30,144 bases of DNA from the NCBI GenBank assembly GCA_038210985.1, contig JBBQWB010000031.1:1-30144 (forward strand). Reading direction: 5' to 3'. The notes beneath the pieces were generated by a model. The model saw only the letters and a list, made by a program, of their open reading frames with translations. It was not told where the DNA came from and did no database searches. The stretch is from JAQUGA01 sp038210985. GTDB taxonomy: Bacteria > Bacteroidota > Bacteroidia > Bacteroidales > WCHB1-69. Positions 1-8,233 of the stretch are shown piece by piece (positions within the stretch are counted from its first letter, which is position 1; each line of letters begins with the position of its first letter). The position numbers and the translations under genes are program-made.

Positions 1-18
1 GATTAAAACTAAAATGTT

Positions 19-113
19 AAAATCAGAGTCCTCTGCCGAGAGACTCTGATTAAGAGTGAATTTAAAATCAGAGTCCTCTGCCGAGAGACTCTGATTAAGA
101 GTGAATTTAAAAT
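19..113. repeat. Two tandem 45-bp hairpin-containing repeats
   Basis: Two identical 45-bp units lie at 19-63 and 64-108, and a third begins (AAAAT at 109-113) before diverging. Each unit carries an inverted repeat, AATCAGAGTC ... GACTCTGATT, enclosing an 11-nt centre (CTCTGCCGAGA) that can itself pair partly. The window opens with GATT, which matches the end of a hairpin, so the array may extend to the left. There is no T-run after the stems, so these are not simple terminators. A short motif TTTCGACAGGCTCA follows at 124-137 and recurs in the spacer near 2567. Confidence 0.85.
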
Positions 114-213
114 GGAGGTTTTTGATTTCGACAGGCTCAATCACCAGTTCTCATTATTTTAATAAATAGACTTTAATTTTCTTCAAATATATAGAATTTT
201 AAGGTTTAGAGTT

Positions 214-245
214 AAAAAAAAGGTCAGAAAACTGACCTTTTTTTT
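214..245. terminator. Bidirectional intrinsic terminator downstream of the HEAT lipoprotein gene
   Basis: A perfect 14-bp stem: A8 + GGTCAG (214-227), loop AAAA (228-231), CTGACC + T8 (232-245). It lies 37 bp past the stop codon of the minus-strand gene ending at 282. The flanking A- and T-runs make it work in principle in both directions. Confidence 0.85.
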
Positions 246-281
246 AACAAGAAAACTCTTTGTTTGATTTGCAAACACTAA

Positions 282-1361
282 TTATTTTTTATCTTTCAAA
301 CGTTGTAGAGCTTTTTGTGCAGGTTCTGCAACTTCTTTATCCTTATTTGTGGATAATTTAGCTAAAGCTGCTTGCCCTTCTTTTCCTCCAAATGTTTCAA
401 TTGAATAAACATAATACGTTCTGTAATATGGCTTTAAAGTATTATTATTAGCCATTTTAACTGCCAAAGTAAATGCTTTTTTCGCATCAACTCCTTCTTT
501 AGCTTCATACATTAAATAGTTGGTTAATGCACGACTAGTATAAGAACAATACGATTCATTTGCACCAAGTTTTTCAACTATTTCTAAAACTTTATCATAC
601 CCTTTTACAGATTTCATATATCCTAATCCTTCTAAAGCAGAACCTAATAAAATTGGAGATTCATTGGCAAGAAGCTCAATGTACATATCCTCTACTTTTT
701 GATATTCTGCAGGTTCTACCGAACGCCACAAAACACTTAAGCAAGCTCTACGAACATCTTCGTTTTCGGTAGCATCTTTTGCAATGGCAATTAAAATATC
801 TGTCAAACCTTTTTTAGCAAAACTATCTTTGCCAGATAAACGAATAAGTTCGGTACGACCTCTTTTTTCAGTATTTTTATCTTTAATAGCTGCATGAATA
901 TCTTTCAACAATGCTTCATCATCACTTACTAACCAACCCGAAAGCAATTGTCCGAGGGAAGAACCTACGTATGATTTTTCGTCATATTTTTCCTTTTTTA
1001 GAGCATCTAATACGATACGACCATACGCAGCATTTTTGTAATGTTCACTACTTCCTGTCCAAAAGTTAATTGCATGAGCACAAGCAGCAGAGCGAGGTCC
1101 GCTAGTAGCTTGAGCAATTGCGTTAAATAAATCTTCAACTAAAAATTTATTAGCTGTATCCTTAGCCATAGCTTGAATTTCTTCGCTAGCCTTATTGTAT
1201 CCTTCGCAATTAGAATTTTGTTCCTTACAATTTGCCATGTTTGTAATTAAACTATCTAACTTAGGATCCATTGTACGATTACTTGATTTTTTTCCGCCAC
1301 AACTTGTAAGAACAATTGTACTAATAAAAAAAATACTAAAAATCAATCTGTTTTTTTTCAT
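282..1361 (-). CDS. HEAT-repeat-like lipoprotein
   Basis: A 359-residue predicted lipoprotein. The N-terminus has a basic start, a hydrophobic stretch and a lipobox ending at Cys21 (LTSC), followed by GGKKSS, so it is probably acylated and held in the periplasm or outer membrane. The rest is almost entirely alpha-helical with short repeated helical pairs, for example 'RRACLSVLWRSVEPAEYQKVEDM' in shape and the pair around LLGSALEGLGYMKSVKG. This resembles HEAT/armadillo-type scaffolds that bind other proteins. No catalytic motif is visible. It is followed by a strong terminator at 214-245 and preceded by a -7-like box, so it looks monocistronic. The specific function is unknown; the HEAT assignment is by eye from helix pattern. 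Confidence 0.7.
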   Translation of the reverse strand: MKKNRLIFSIFFISTIVLTSCGGKKSSNRTMDPKLDSLITNMANCKEQNSNCEGYNKASEEIQAMAKDTANKFLVEDLFNAIAQATSGPRSAACAHAINFWTGSSEHYKNAAYGRIVLDALKKEKYDEKSYVGSSLGQLLSGWLVSDDEALLKDIHAAIKDKNTEKRGRTELIRLSGKDSFAKKGLTDILIAIAKDATENEDVRRACLSVLWRSVEPAEYQKVEDMYIELLANESPILLGSALEGLGYMKSVKGYDKVLEIVEKLGANESYCSYTSRALTNYLMYEAKEGVDAKKAFTLAVKMANNNTLKPYYRTYYVYSIETFGGKEGQAALAKLSTNKDKEVAEPAQKALQRLKDKK

Positions 1362-1396
1362 GTTAAAAATATTAATTAATAAAGTTTATTATTTTC

Positions 1397-1404
1397 CAAA
1401 AATA
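1397..1404 (-). promoter_or_regulatory. Bacteroidota -7 box (TATTTTTG) for the HEAT lipoprotein gene
   Basis: On the minus strand TATTTTTG fits the Bacteroidota -7 consensus TAnnTTTG and lies about 35 bp upstream of the start codon at 1361. No convincing -33 TTTG element is at the usual spacing, so support is moderate only. Confidence 0.4.
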
Positions 1405-1553
1405 CAAAATAAATCAATAAGTTTTTAATTCAATAAAAAAAAATATTATGGACTAATAAAAATCAATAATGGGTACGCAATACTCAGATATTCAGAGTTT
1501 TAGTAGCTCTATGTTTTTTGATTTAGCTTAGTCTTTTAATGAAATAGATCTAA

Positions 1554-2174
1554 TCAAAATCCAAAACTCTTCATTAGTTTATTCCTTTTTATATTTTTCA
1601 ACAACATGCGTTGCTGAATTTTGTAGCAAACAAAAGCAGAACCCGAGCCAATTAATATTCCTGCGAGTACATCACTTGGATAATGCACACCTAAGTCCAT
1701 TCGCGAAAAAGCAACTGCACTTGCCCATGCGTATGAAGGAATAATTACGTACCATTTTGGATAAGCTAAACTCAATGAAGTGGCTGTTGAAAAGGCATCT
1801 GATGTATGCCCCGAAGGAAATGACGGACTTCCAGCAGATGTTCGTTTTTCAATATCGGGATACGTAACAAATGGTCGAGATCGATTTATGGTGTATTTAA
1901 GTACAGTAGATATTGCCACCGCAGTGACAACCGAAAATCCAACCATCACTGATTTTTGAATTGTAATTGAATCTTTTGTAATTTGTCCAATACCATACAT
2001 TAAAATTGGCAAACCAATAGACAAAGGAGCTGCAGAGTTGGTAATACCAATAAATGTTTTATCTAAATTTCGATTTCGATTCAGGTTAATATTTCTGAGA
2101 AGGTCAATATCCACATTTTGAGCTTCTAAGCTAAAAACTGAAACCAAGAATAAAGTAAAGAAATATTTTGACAT
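1554..2174 (-). CDS. PAP2-family (type 2 phosphatidic acid phosphatase) membrane phosphatase
   Basis: A 206-residue membrane protein with all three PAP2 signature motifs: K93-x6-R100-P101 (KYTINRSRP), PSGH at 120-123, and SR157-158 ... H164 ... D168 (SRMDLGVHYPSD). These form the phosphohistidine-type active site used on lipid phosphates such as undecaprenyl pyrophosphate, phosphatidic acid or lipid A phosphate. An N-terminal signal-like segment (ending near EAQ, residue 19) is followed by several hydrophobic segments, which places the active site toward the periplasm. The exact substrate cannot be read from the sequence. It is transcribed in the same direction as the lipoprotein gene downstream but about 190 bp away, so a shared operon is uncertain. 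Confidence 0.88.
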   Translation of the reverse strand: MSKYFFTLFLVSVFSLEAQNVDIDLLRNINLNRNRNLDKTFIGITNSAAPLSIGLPILMYGIGQITKDSITIQKSVMVGFSVVTAVAISTVLKYTINRSRPFVTYPDIEKRTSAGSPSFPSGHTSDAFSTATSLSLAYPKWYVIIPSYAWASAVAFSRMDLGVHYPSDVLAGILIGSGSAFVCYKIQQRMLLKNIKRNKLMKSFGF

Positions 2175-2650
2175 AATTTTTTATTTGCAATATTACATAA
2201 AACTACAAATTTCGCAAATATTTTTTAATAACTATATAATTTATTTTTTTGAACATTGCTACTGTTGGTTCGTTACAATGTTACACAGTTCGCTAAAGCG
2301 AAGTCACAGTGTTTCAACACGAGGATTGCTCTGATTTGTAACCCGAGCTTATTTTGTATTCCTAGTAATTTTTTGGTTTGTTCGGATTGCAAATCCGAAC
2401 TAGCTTTGTGCTAATAATAGATACAAAAGTAAAAAAATCTTTACTTTTTGTGCGTTGGTTATGGAGATTCGCCGCAACTAAGTCGAACCATGAGAACGTA
2501 AGGTTTTCGTCTCCTACGATTTCGTCGTGGCGAATCAGGATGACGGTAAAAGGAAAATGTAATGTTTTCGACAGGCTCAGGTGCGCCACGATGCGTGTGT
2601 TTATATATAAATTTAATACCTAATTGTATGAAAGTTACAATCAACCCAAT
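2175..2650. repeat. Gene-free spacer with small palindromes
   Basis: No plausible gene. It contains several small inverted repeats: TTCGC-TAAA-GCGAA (2289-2302); GTTCGGATT-GCA-AATCCGAAC (2380-2400, perfect 9-bp stem, 3-nt loop); and GATTCGCC (from about 2466) pairing with GGCGAATC (near 2531). The short motif TTCGACAGGCTCA, also seen near 125, is at about 2568. The look is that of dispersed intergenic palindromes common in Bacteroidota. Open frames crossing this area follow the palindromes and have no protein-like character. Confidence 0.6.
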
Positions 2651-2654
2651 TTGT

Positions 2655-3025
2655 CGTTCAGATTGAAGCCGTTGTGATAGTATGCAAGGAAACGAACATG
2701 CTAAAGCTCACAATAGAGCGGATTTGTATGTTGCAAGGTCAAGGCTTCGTTATGCGTATTAACAGTGGTCAGTCTTCCTGAGATGATGAAACCTGCAATC
2801 TGTTGGCAAAAGATGGAGAGAGAAGTGTACCCATCCAACGATGAAACCAACGGGACTGTTCGGAGTAGATGCCTTGTTGCGTGCAAATCAAAGGTAGCAC
2901 ATGAACGTGGTAGACCCTAACGAGACAGTAGTAATCGACCCTGTTTATAGTTTTACCAAGACTTAATTGTGAATGCTTCTGACGAAATTGTACATTTGTT
3001 TTAGCGTTAGAATGATTTGCTTGCT
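2655..3025 (+). mobile_element. Possible 5' relic of a group II intron (RNA domain I region), no reverse transcriptase
   Basis: A block of about 370 bp with a purine-rich, structured-RNA texture unlike its AT-rich surroundings. From memory, parts resemble the non-coding 5' region of mitochondrial-like group II introns such as Ll.LtrB: TTTTACCAAGACTTAA at about 2951-2966 matches a segment of that intron, and a GTTATGCG...CCTGAGATGATGAAACC stretch lies upstream in similar order. No intron-encoded reverse transcriptase and no domain V hairpin is visible downstream before the amn gene, so if this is an intron it is truncated and inactive. The antisense open frame of 86 codons is probably incidental. 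Identification rests on recalled similarity, not alignment. Confidence 0.4.
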
Positions 3026-3080
3026 TCATTTTTTTGTTTTTTTAGTGAATTACAAATATAAGCAAGTAGTCATTTTAACC

Positions 3081-3135
3081 TAATCTTTCTCTCTTCTTTA
3101 TTCCGCTACGCTCCATAAAGAAGAGAGAAAGATTA
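3081..3135. repeat. Perfect 21-bp inverted repeat with 13-nt loop
   Basis: The left arm 3081-3101 and right arm 3115-3135 are exact reverse complements (pyrimidine-rich TCTTTCTCTCTTC against its complement), with loop TCCGCTACGCTCC. It is too long for a typical terminator and has no following T-run. The loop sequence resembles the CGCTACG/CTTCACTACG motifs seen in other spacers of this window, pointing to a dispersed repeat. It lies about 94 bp upstream of the AMP nucleosidase start. Confidence 0.8.
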
Positions 3136-3200
3136 ACAATAATGTAGTGAAACTAGACAGGAAACAATTCATAGAGATATTACGCAAATTAAATAAATTG

Positions 3201-3208
3201 TATCTTTG
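3201..3208 (+). promoter_or_regulatory. Bacteroidota -7 box (TATCTTTG) for amn-holA
   Basis: TATCTTTG matches TAnnTTTG exactly, 20 bp before the ATG at 3229. It implies a leader of roughly 15 nt. There is no clear -33 element. Confidence 0.55.
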
Positions 3209-3228
3209 CAGCAGATTAAAACATTAAT

Positions 3229-4002
3229 ATGAGAACAAAAGATGAAATTATACAAAATTGGTTACCTCGATATACAGGTCAATCGATTGAAGAGTTTGGA
3301 AAATATATTTTACTTACAAATTTTCGTCACTATGTTCAATTATTTGCACAATGGCATGATGTTCCGATACAAGGCATAGATAGAGCGATGCCTTCGGCTA
3401 CTGTTGGAGATATTACCATGGTCGATTTTTCGATGGGAAGTGCAAACGCTGCTACAATAATGGATTTACTTAAAGCAATAGATCCACATGCTGTTTTATT
3501 TTTGGGCAAATGTGGAGGCTTGAAAAAAAATAATCTTGGTGATTTAATTTTACCTATTGCCGGAATTCGTGGCGAAGGGACTTCAAATGATTATTTGCCT
3601 CCCGAAATCCCAGCTTTACCCGCTTTTAGTTTGCAAAAAGCAATATCCACGACCATTCGCGACCATAATTTAGATTATTGGACAGGCTCGGTATATACCA
3701 CCAACAGAAGAGTTTGGGAGCATGACGAAATTTTTAAAGAATATTTAAAAAGAATCAGAGCCATCGCCATCGACATGGAAACTGCCACCCTTTTTACCGT
3801 TGGATTTGCAAACCACATTCCCACTGGTGCATTGCTTTTGGTATCCGACCAACCTCTATTATACGACGGAGTAAAAACCGAAGCCAGCGATAGAATTGTT
3901 ACCGAAAAATATGTCGAAACTCACTTACGAATTGGCATTGATTCGCTTAATCAACTTATACACAACGGTAATACTGTAAAACATCTTCGATTTGACGAAT
4001 AA
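3229..4002 (+). CDS. amn: AMP nucleosidase (short form, PNP/UDP phosphorylase fold)
   Basis: A 257-residue member of the nucleoside phosphorylase superfamily. It resembles the short AMP nucleosidases of Bacteroidota, which lack the extra N-terminal domain of the E. coli enzyme (about 480 residues). The reaction is hydrolysis of AMP to adenine and ribose 5-phosphate, a purine balance and salvage step in the cytoplasm. Visible family landmarks are GSANA (70-74, phosphate/ribose side), GKCGG (93-97), the IDMETA ribose-binding motif (181-186, with the usual Met-Glu) and the SDQP base-site segment (206-209). The holA gene starts 9 bp after its stop, so the two are probably co-transcribed from the box at 3201-3208. 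Another nucleosidase specificity is possible, but this family assignment is the best fit. Confidence 0.85.
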   Translation: MRTKDEIIQNWLPRYTGQSIEEFGKYILLTNFRHYVQLFAQWHDVPIQGIDRAMPSATVGDITMVDFSMGSANAATIMDLLKAIDPHAVLFLGKCGGLKKNNLGDLILPIAGIRGEGTSNDYLPPEIPALPAFSLQKAISTTIRDHNLDYWTGSVYTTNRRVWEHDEIFKEYLKRIRAIAIDMETATLFTVGFANHIPTGALLLVSDQPLLYDGVKTEASDRIVTEKYVETHLRIGIDSLNQLIHNGNTVKHLRFDE

Positions 4003-4011
4003 CTATTTTTC

Positions 4012-5016
4012 ATGGCTACATTTAACGACATTATAAAACAACTCCAAACTAAAACCTATGCTCCTATCTATTTGCTCGAAGGAGAAGAACCGTATTATGT
4101 GGATTTTATTTCGGATTATATAGAAAAAAATGTTTTGGATGAATCCGAACGAGATTTTAATTTAACCATATTATATGGTAGAGAAACCAATGTAAGTGAA
4201 ATATTTTCGGCTATAAAAAGATATCCGATGATGTCAAATTACAATTTAGTAATTTTAAAGGAAGCACAATCGTTTGACAAATTGGACGAATTAGAAAAGT
4301 ATTTTCAAGCTCCCGATCCCACTACCATTTTTGTTATTTGTTATAAATTCAAAAAAGCCGATAAACGAAAGAGCTTTGTAAAAGCCATTGCCAAAAATGG
4401 GATTGTATTTACTTCCGATAAACTATACGATAATCAAGTTCAAAAATGGATTGACGATTATTGTGCTAAATATCAATATAAAATGGACAGTAAATCCAAT
4501 CAAATGTTGATAGAATTTCTGGGAAATGATTTATCGAAAATTGCAAACGAGTTGAATAAGTTATTTATTATAATTCCAAAGGGCACCACTATTACTCCTT
4601 CAATTATTGAAAAAAACATTGGAATTAGCAAGGACTACAACGCATTTGAACTAACAAATGCATGTGGCAAACGCGATTATTATCGAATATATTCGATTGT
4701 ACAACATTTTGAAGCAAATTCTAAAGATAATCCGCCTCAGAAAGTTCTTCCAATGATGTTTCCATATTTTCAAAGGCTGTTAAGATATCATTATGCACTA
4801 GACAAATCCACAGGAAATCTTGTAAAAGTATTAGGACTTGCTCCTAAATTTGTGGATGAATATGTGAATGCAAGTAGATTTTTCACACTCGAACGAACCT
4901 TGAAATCTATTTCGCTAATGCGTGAATACGATTTAAAATCGAAAGGTTTAGATGCATCTTCGGGAGTTAAAGGAAGCGATTTAATTAAGGAAATGGTAAT
5001 AAAGATGATAAGCTAA
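4012..5016 (+). CDS. holA: DNA polymerase III subunit delta
   Basis: A 334-residue protein with the layout of HolA, the delta subunit of the clamp-loader complex that opens the beta sliding clamp. The N-terminal part (YLLEGEEPYYVDFISDYI, residues 19-36) has the characteristic 'L-G-E-E-P-Y' segment of the AAA+-like domain I; as usual for delta there is no Walker A motif. A middle helical domain (LNKLFIII...) and a C-terminal collar domain (about 220-334, with LPMMFPYFQRLLRYHYAL) complete the normal length. It lies 9 bp after amn. Confidence 0.88.
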   Translation: MATFNDIIKQLQTKTYAPIYLLEGEEPYYVDFISDYIEKNVLDESERDFNLTILYGRETNVSEIFSAIKRYPMMSNYNLVILKEAQSFDKLDELEKYFQAPDPTTIFVICYKFKKADKRKSFVKAIAKNGIVFTSDKLYDNQVQKWIDDYCAKYQYKMDSKSNQMLIEFLGNDLSKIANELNKLFIIIPKGTTITPSIIEKNIGISKDYNAFELTNACGKRDYYRIYSIVQHFEANSKDNPPQKVLPMMFPYFQRLLRYHYALDKSTGNLVKVLGLAPKFVDEYVNASRFFTLERTLKSISLMREYDLKSKGLDASSGVKGSDLIKEMVIKMIS

Positions 5017-5113
5017 TAAAACTCCATTTTTTTTAGAATATTCCATAAATCATTCGATTTTTTTATACTTTTACCAATTAAACTCAATTTGGCAAAAAAA
5101 CCTCATTACAATT

Positions 5114-7438
5114 ATGAAACGACTAATTTTTCTATTCCTCATACTCCTATCCATTTCATCTAATCTTTATTCACAATTTGCAACAATTAAGGGTTTTATA
5201 TATGAAAAAGAATCGGGAGAACCCGTTTTATTTACAAATGTATATTTAAGAGGCACATCCTTTGGTGGCACCACCGATGGAAACGGCTATTTTATTATAA
5301 ACCGAATACCACCAGGACAATACACACTGGTAATCAGGGCTCTCGGCTTTGATTCGCTAACCGAACCATTAAACCTTGCAAAAAACGACATTATTACTCG
5401 CAAACTTTTAGTTACTAAAGCATCCTACACACTCGAAACTGTAAATATTACAGCCGACAAAGAAATTGCTCGCACCGAAACACGTACATCCGTTAATTAC
5501 GTAACTCCAAAGCAGATGAAACAAATGCCAACCGTTGGTGGAACTGCCGATTTTGCTCAGTATTTACAAGTTTTACCTGGCGTAATTTTTACAGGTGACC
5601 AAGGTGGACAATTATATATTAGAGGTGGCTCGCCTATTCAGAACAAAGTTCTTTTAGATGGCATGATTGTGTATAATCCGTTTCACTCCATTGGACTATT
5701 TTCGGTATTCGACACCGACATTATGAAATCGGCAGATGTTTATACTGGAGGATACAATTCCGAATTTGGGGGTCGAATTTCTTCTATTATGGACATTAAA
5801 ACTCGAGACGGAAATCGTAAAAAAACATCTGGCAAAATTGAAGCAAATACTTTTGGTGGCAAATTATTAATCGAAGGTCCTATCTCAAAATTTGATAAAA
5901 ATCAAGGGAATAGCATTTCGTACATTTTGTCGGCTAAAAACTCTTATTTAAGACAAAGCTCAAAAGTACTTTACAGCTATATCGACACCGCAGGTTTACC
6001 ATTTAACTTTCAAGATATTTATGGCAAAATTACGTTTAACTCGAAAAACGGAAGTAAATTAAATCTATTTGGGTTCAATTTTAACGACAAAGTGAATTAT
6101 AAAAACATTGCTAAATTTGATTGGGTATCTAGTGGCGGTGGATTAAATTTTATGTTAATTCCCGAGCAATCGCCAATGATTATGGATGGTATTTTTGCAT
6201 ACTCTAAATATTTAATCACCATGGAAGATGCTACTAATCTTCCTAAATCGAGCGAAATAAACGGTTTTAATATTGGCTTAGGATTTAACTATATTCTAGG
6301 CAAAAATAGCTTTAAATACGGACTCGAAATGTTGGGTTTTACAACCGACTTCAATTTCTTTAACCGCTCTGAATTACAAATAAGCCAGCAAGAAAACACA
6401 ACCGAATTAGCTGCTTATGTAAAATACAAACGAAATATCAACGAAAAACTTTTGTTGGAACCAGGCTTTCGAATTCATTACTATGCATCGTTAAATGATA
6501 TTTCGTATGAGCCTCGCTTAGCAATGAAATATAATTTATCAGATAATATTCGTTTGAAATTAGCTACTGGGATGTACTCTCAAAACTTAATTAGTGCCGT
6601 ATCCGACAGGGATGTTGTAAATTTATTTTATGGATTTTTATCTGGTCCAGATAATCTTCCCGAAAAAAACTTTGATGGCAAAGAAGTTACTCATAAACTT
6701 CAAAAAGCAATTCACTACATTTTTGGTATTGAATACGATTTAAATAAATATATTACGTTAAATCTTGAAGGATATTTAAAAGATTTCACACAACTTACAA
6801 ACTTAAATAAACGCAAAGTTTTTGAAGACACTAGTCCATTTAACGACCCAACAAGTTCAGATTACAAGCCCGATTATCTCCGTAAGGATTTCATTATTGA
6901 AACTGGAACAGCAAAAGGGATTGATGTAACCGCAAAATATCAAAAAAATAAATATTACATTTGGGCTGTTTACTCCATAGGTTGGGTAAATCGCGATGAT
7001 GGAATTATTGAATATGTTACTCATTTCGACCGTAGGCACAATATAAATTTAGTATTCTCGAAAAGCTGGGGCGATTACGACCAATGGCAATTTGACATAC
7101 GTTGGAATTTTGGAAGTGGTTTTGCATTTGCTAAAAACTTAGGCGTTTATCCAAACTTAGTTTTTGACAATGGACTTAACACTAATTTTACTCAAACAAA
7201 CGAACAACTTGGCTTTTTATATGATGAAACAAATAGCGGACGCCTACCCGATTACCACCGATTAGACGCTAATATCAAATACAAATGGTTATTTTCGGAA
7301 ACTAATATTTTAGAATTTAATTTTGGAATTACCAATTTGTATAATCGTTCAAACATTTTCTATTACGACCGTAATACAAATGAAAGGGTTAACCAACTTC
7401 CATTTATGCCAAGTATCGGCGTGAGTTGGACTTTTTAA
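5114..7438 (+). CDS. TonB-dependent outer-membrane receptor with N-terminal carboxypeptidase-like domain
   Basis: A 774-residue receptor. Residues 1-20 form a signal peptide (MKRLIFLFLILLSISSNLYS, cleavage near SQ). Residues about 23-105 form a CarboxypepD_reg-like beta-sandwich (GFIYEKESGEPV..., GNGYFIINRIPPGQY). The plug domain spans about 112-225 (VNYVTPKQMKQMPT..., QLYIRGGSPIQNKVLLDGM), and the rest is a beta-barrel ending in a terminal aromatic residue (GVSWTF), the usual outer-membrane insertion signal. Such proteins import substrates using TonB energy. No SusD partner or substrate enzyme is adjacent, so the ligand cannot be inferred; a SusC role in glycan uptake is not supported. A 97-bp AT-rich gap after holA suggests its own promoter. 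Confidence 0.9.
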   Translation: MKRLIFLFLILLSISSNLYSQFATIKGFIYEKESGEPVLFTNVYLRGTSFGGTTDGNGYFIINRIPPGQYTLVIRALGFDSLTEPLNLAKNDIITRKLLVTKASYTLETVNITADKEIARTETRTSVNYVTPKQMKQMPTVGGTADFAQYLQVLPGVIFTGDQGGQLYIRGGSPIQNKVLLDGMIVYNPFHSIGLFSVFDTDIMKSADVYTGGYNSEFGGRISSIMDIKTRDGNRKKTSGKIEANTFGGKLLIEGPISKFDKNQGNSISYILSAKNSYLRQSSKVLYSYIDTAGLPFNFQDIYGKITFNSKNGSKLNLFGFNFNDKVNYKNIAKFDWVSSGGGLNFMLIPEQSPMIMDGIFAYSKYLITMEDATNLPKSSEINGFNIGLGFNYILGKNSFKYGLEMLGFTTDFNFFNRSELQISQQENTTELAAYVKYKRNINEKLLLEPGFRIHYYASLNDISYEPRLAMKYNLSDNIRLKLATGMYSQNLISAVSDRDVVNLFYGFLSGPDNLPEKNFDGKEVTHKLQKAIHYIFGIEYDLNKYITLNLEGYLKDFTQLTNLNKRKVFEDTSPFNDPTSSDYKPDYLRKDFIIETGTAKGIDVTAKYQKNKYYIWAVYSIGWVNRDDGIIEYVTHFDRRHNINLVFSKSWGDYDQWQFDIRWNFGSGFAFAKNLGVYPNLVFDNGLNTNFTQTNEQLGFLYDETNSGRLPDYHRLDANIKYKWLFSETNILEFNFGITNLYNRSNIFYYDRNTNERVNQLPFMPSIGVSWTF

Positions 7439-7471
7439 AATAAAATCTTTTTTACAATACAAAAAAAAATG

Positions 7472-7479
7472 TATCTTTG
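7472..7479 (+). promoter_or_regulatory. Bacteroidota -7 box (TATCTTTG) for the comB-like gene
   Basis: TATCTTTG fits TAnnTTTG, 31 bp before the ATG at 7511. It lies in the 72-bp gap after the TonB receptor gene and probably drives the comB-like gene and the outer-membrane protein gene behind it. Confidence 0.55.
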
Positions 7480-7510
7480 TTGTTGCTAAAATAATGCTTT
7501 AACTACATCT

Positions 7511-8227
7511 ATGAAAACTATTGAAGTCTGCTTTACTCCCGATTTATACGATTCACGCCACACCGAAGGGCATCATGTTGCTATTGTAATTGATGTTTTA
7601 AGAGCTACTACTGCCATGTGTGCAGCTATATATCATGGAGTAAAAGGAATTATTCCAGTTGCAGACATTCAAGATTTAAAAAGATTGAAAGAAAATGGAT
7701 ATATAATAGCATCTGAACGAGAAGGTATTAAAGTTGATTTTGCCGATTTTGGCAACTCCCCTTTTACTTTTATTGAAAATGATTTAAAAGGAAGAGTAAT
7801 TGCCTACTCCACAACTAATGGCACAGTTGCTATTGAAAAAATTGCAGAGCACAACGCTCCAATATACATAGGAGCATATACTAACATTAGTAAACTGTGT
7901 GAAACAATTATTAATCTAAACCAATCGGTGGTTATTGTTTGTTCGGGGTGGAAAGGGAAATTTAGCTTAGAAGATGCTGTTATTGCTGGAGCATACTGCG
8001 AACGCTTTTTAGAAAGTGAAAATTATACTCAAGCTTGCGACTCATCTACTGCTGCATTACATTTATGGAATTTAGCAAAACCCAATTTATTGAAATATAT
8101 TGACAAATGCATACATCGTCATCGGTTACAAAAACTTGGTTTAGACGATGTTCTTGAATACTGTTTTACTGCCGATAAAACTCCAGTTGCACCAATTTAT
8201 TTTGATGGCATTATACAAAACAAGTAA
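7511..8227 (+). CDS. comB: 2-phosphosulfolactate phosphatase family protein (ComB-like)
   Basis: A 238-residue protein of the ComB family, which in coenzyme M-making organisms removes phosphate from (R)-2-phospho-3-sulfolactate in a Mg-dependent reaction. Family landmarks are IVIDVLRATTAM (26-37, acidic metal/phosphate site), SEREG near 69-73, the STTNGT segment near 99-104, and VCSGWKGKFSLEDAVIAGAY near 144-163. Bacteroidota do not generally make coenzyme M and no other pathway gene (comA, comC) is present here, so the true substrate may be another phosphorylated acid. The family call is firm, the biological role is not. Start chosen at the ATG 31 bp downstream of a -7 box. Confidence 0.82.
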   Translation: MKTIEVCFTPDLYDSRHTEGHHVAIVIDVLRATTAMCAAIYHGVKGIIPVADIQDLKRLKENGYIIASEREGIKVDFADFGNSPFTFIENDLKGRVIAYSTTNGTVAIEKIAEHNAPIYIGAYTNISKLCETIINLNQSVVIVCSGWKGKFSLEDAVIAGAYCERFLESENYTQACDSSTAALHLWNLAKPNLLKYIDKCIHRHRLQKLGLDDVLEYCFTADKTPVAPIYFDGIIQNK

Positions 8228-8233
8228 TACTTG

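Noticed and set aside
2362..2644. Overlapping short frames on both strands
   Set aside because: Several frames coexist over palindromic sequence; none has a start context or family resemblance.
2769..3029. 86-codon minus-strand open frame
   Set aside because: It lies antisense to the structured block that looks like intron RNA; no recognisable domain. Kept only as an alternative in the intron finding.
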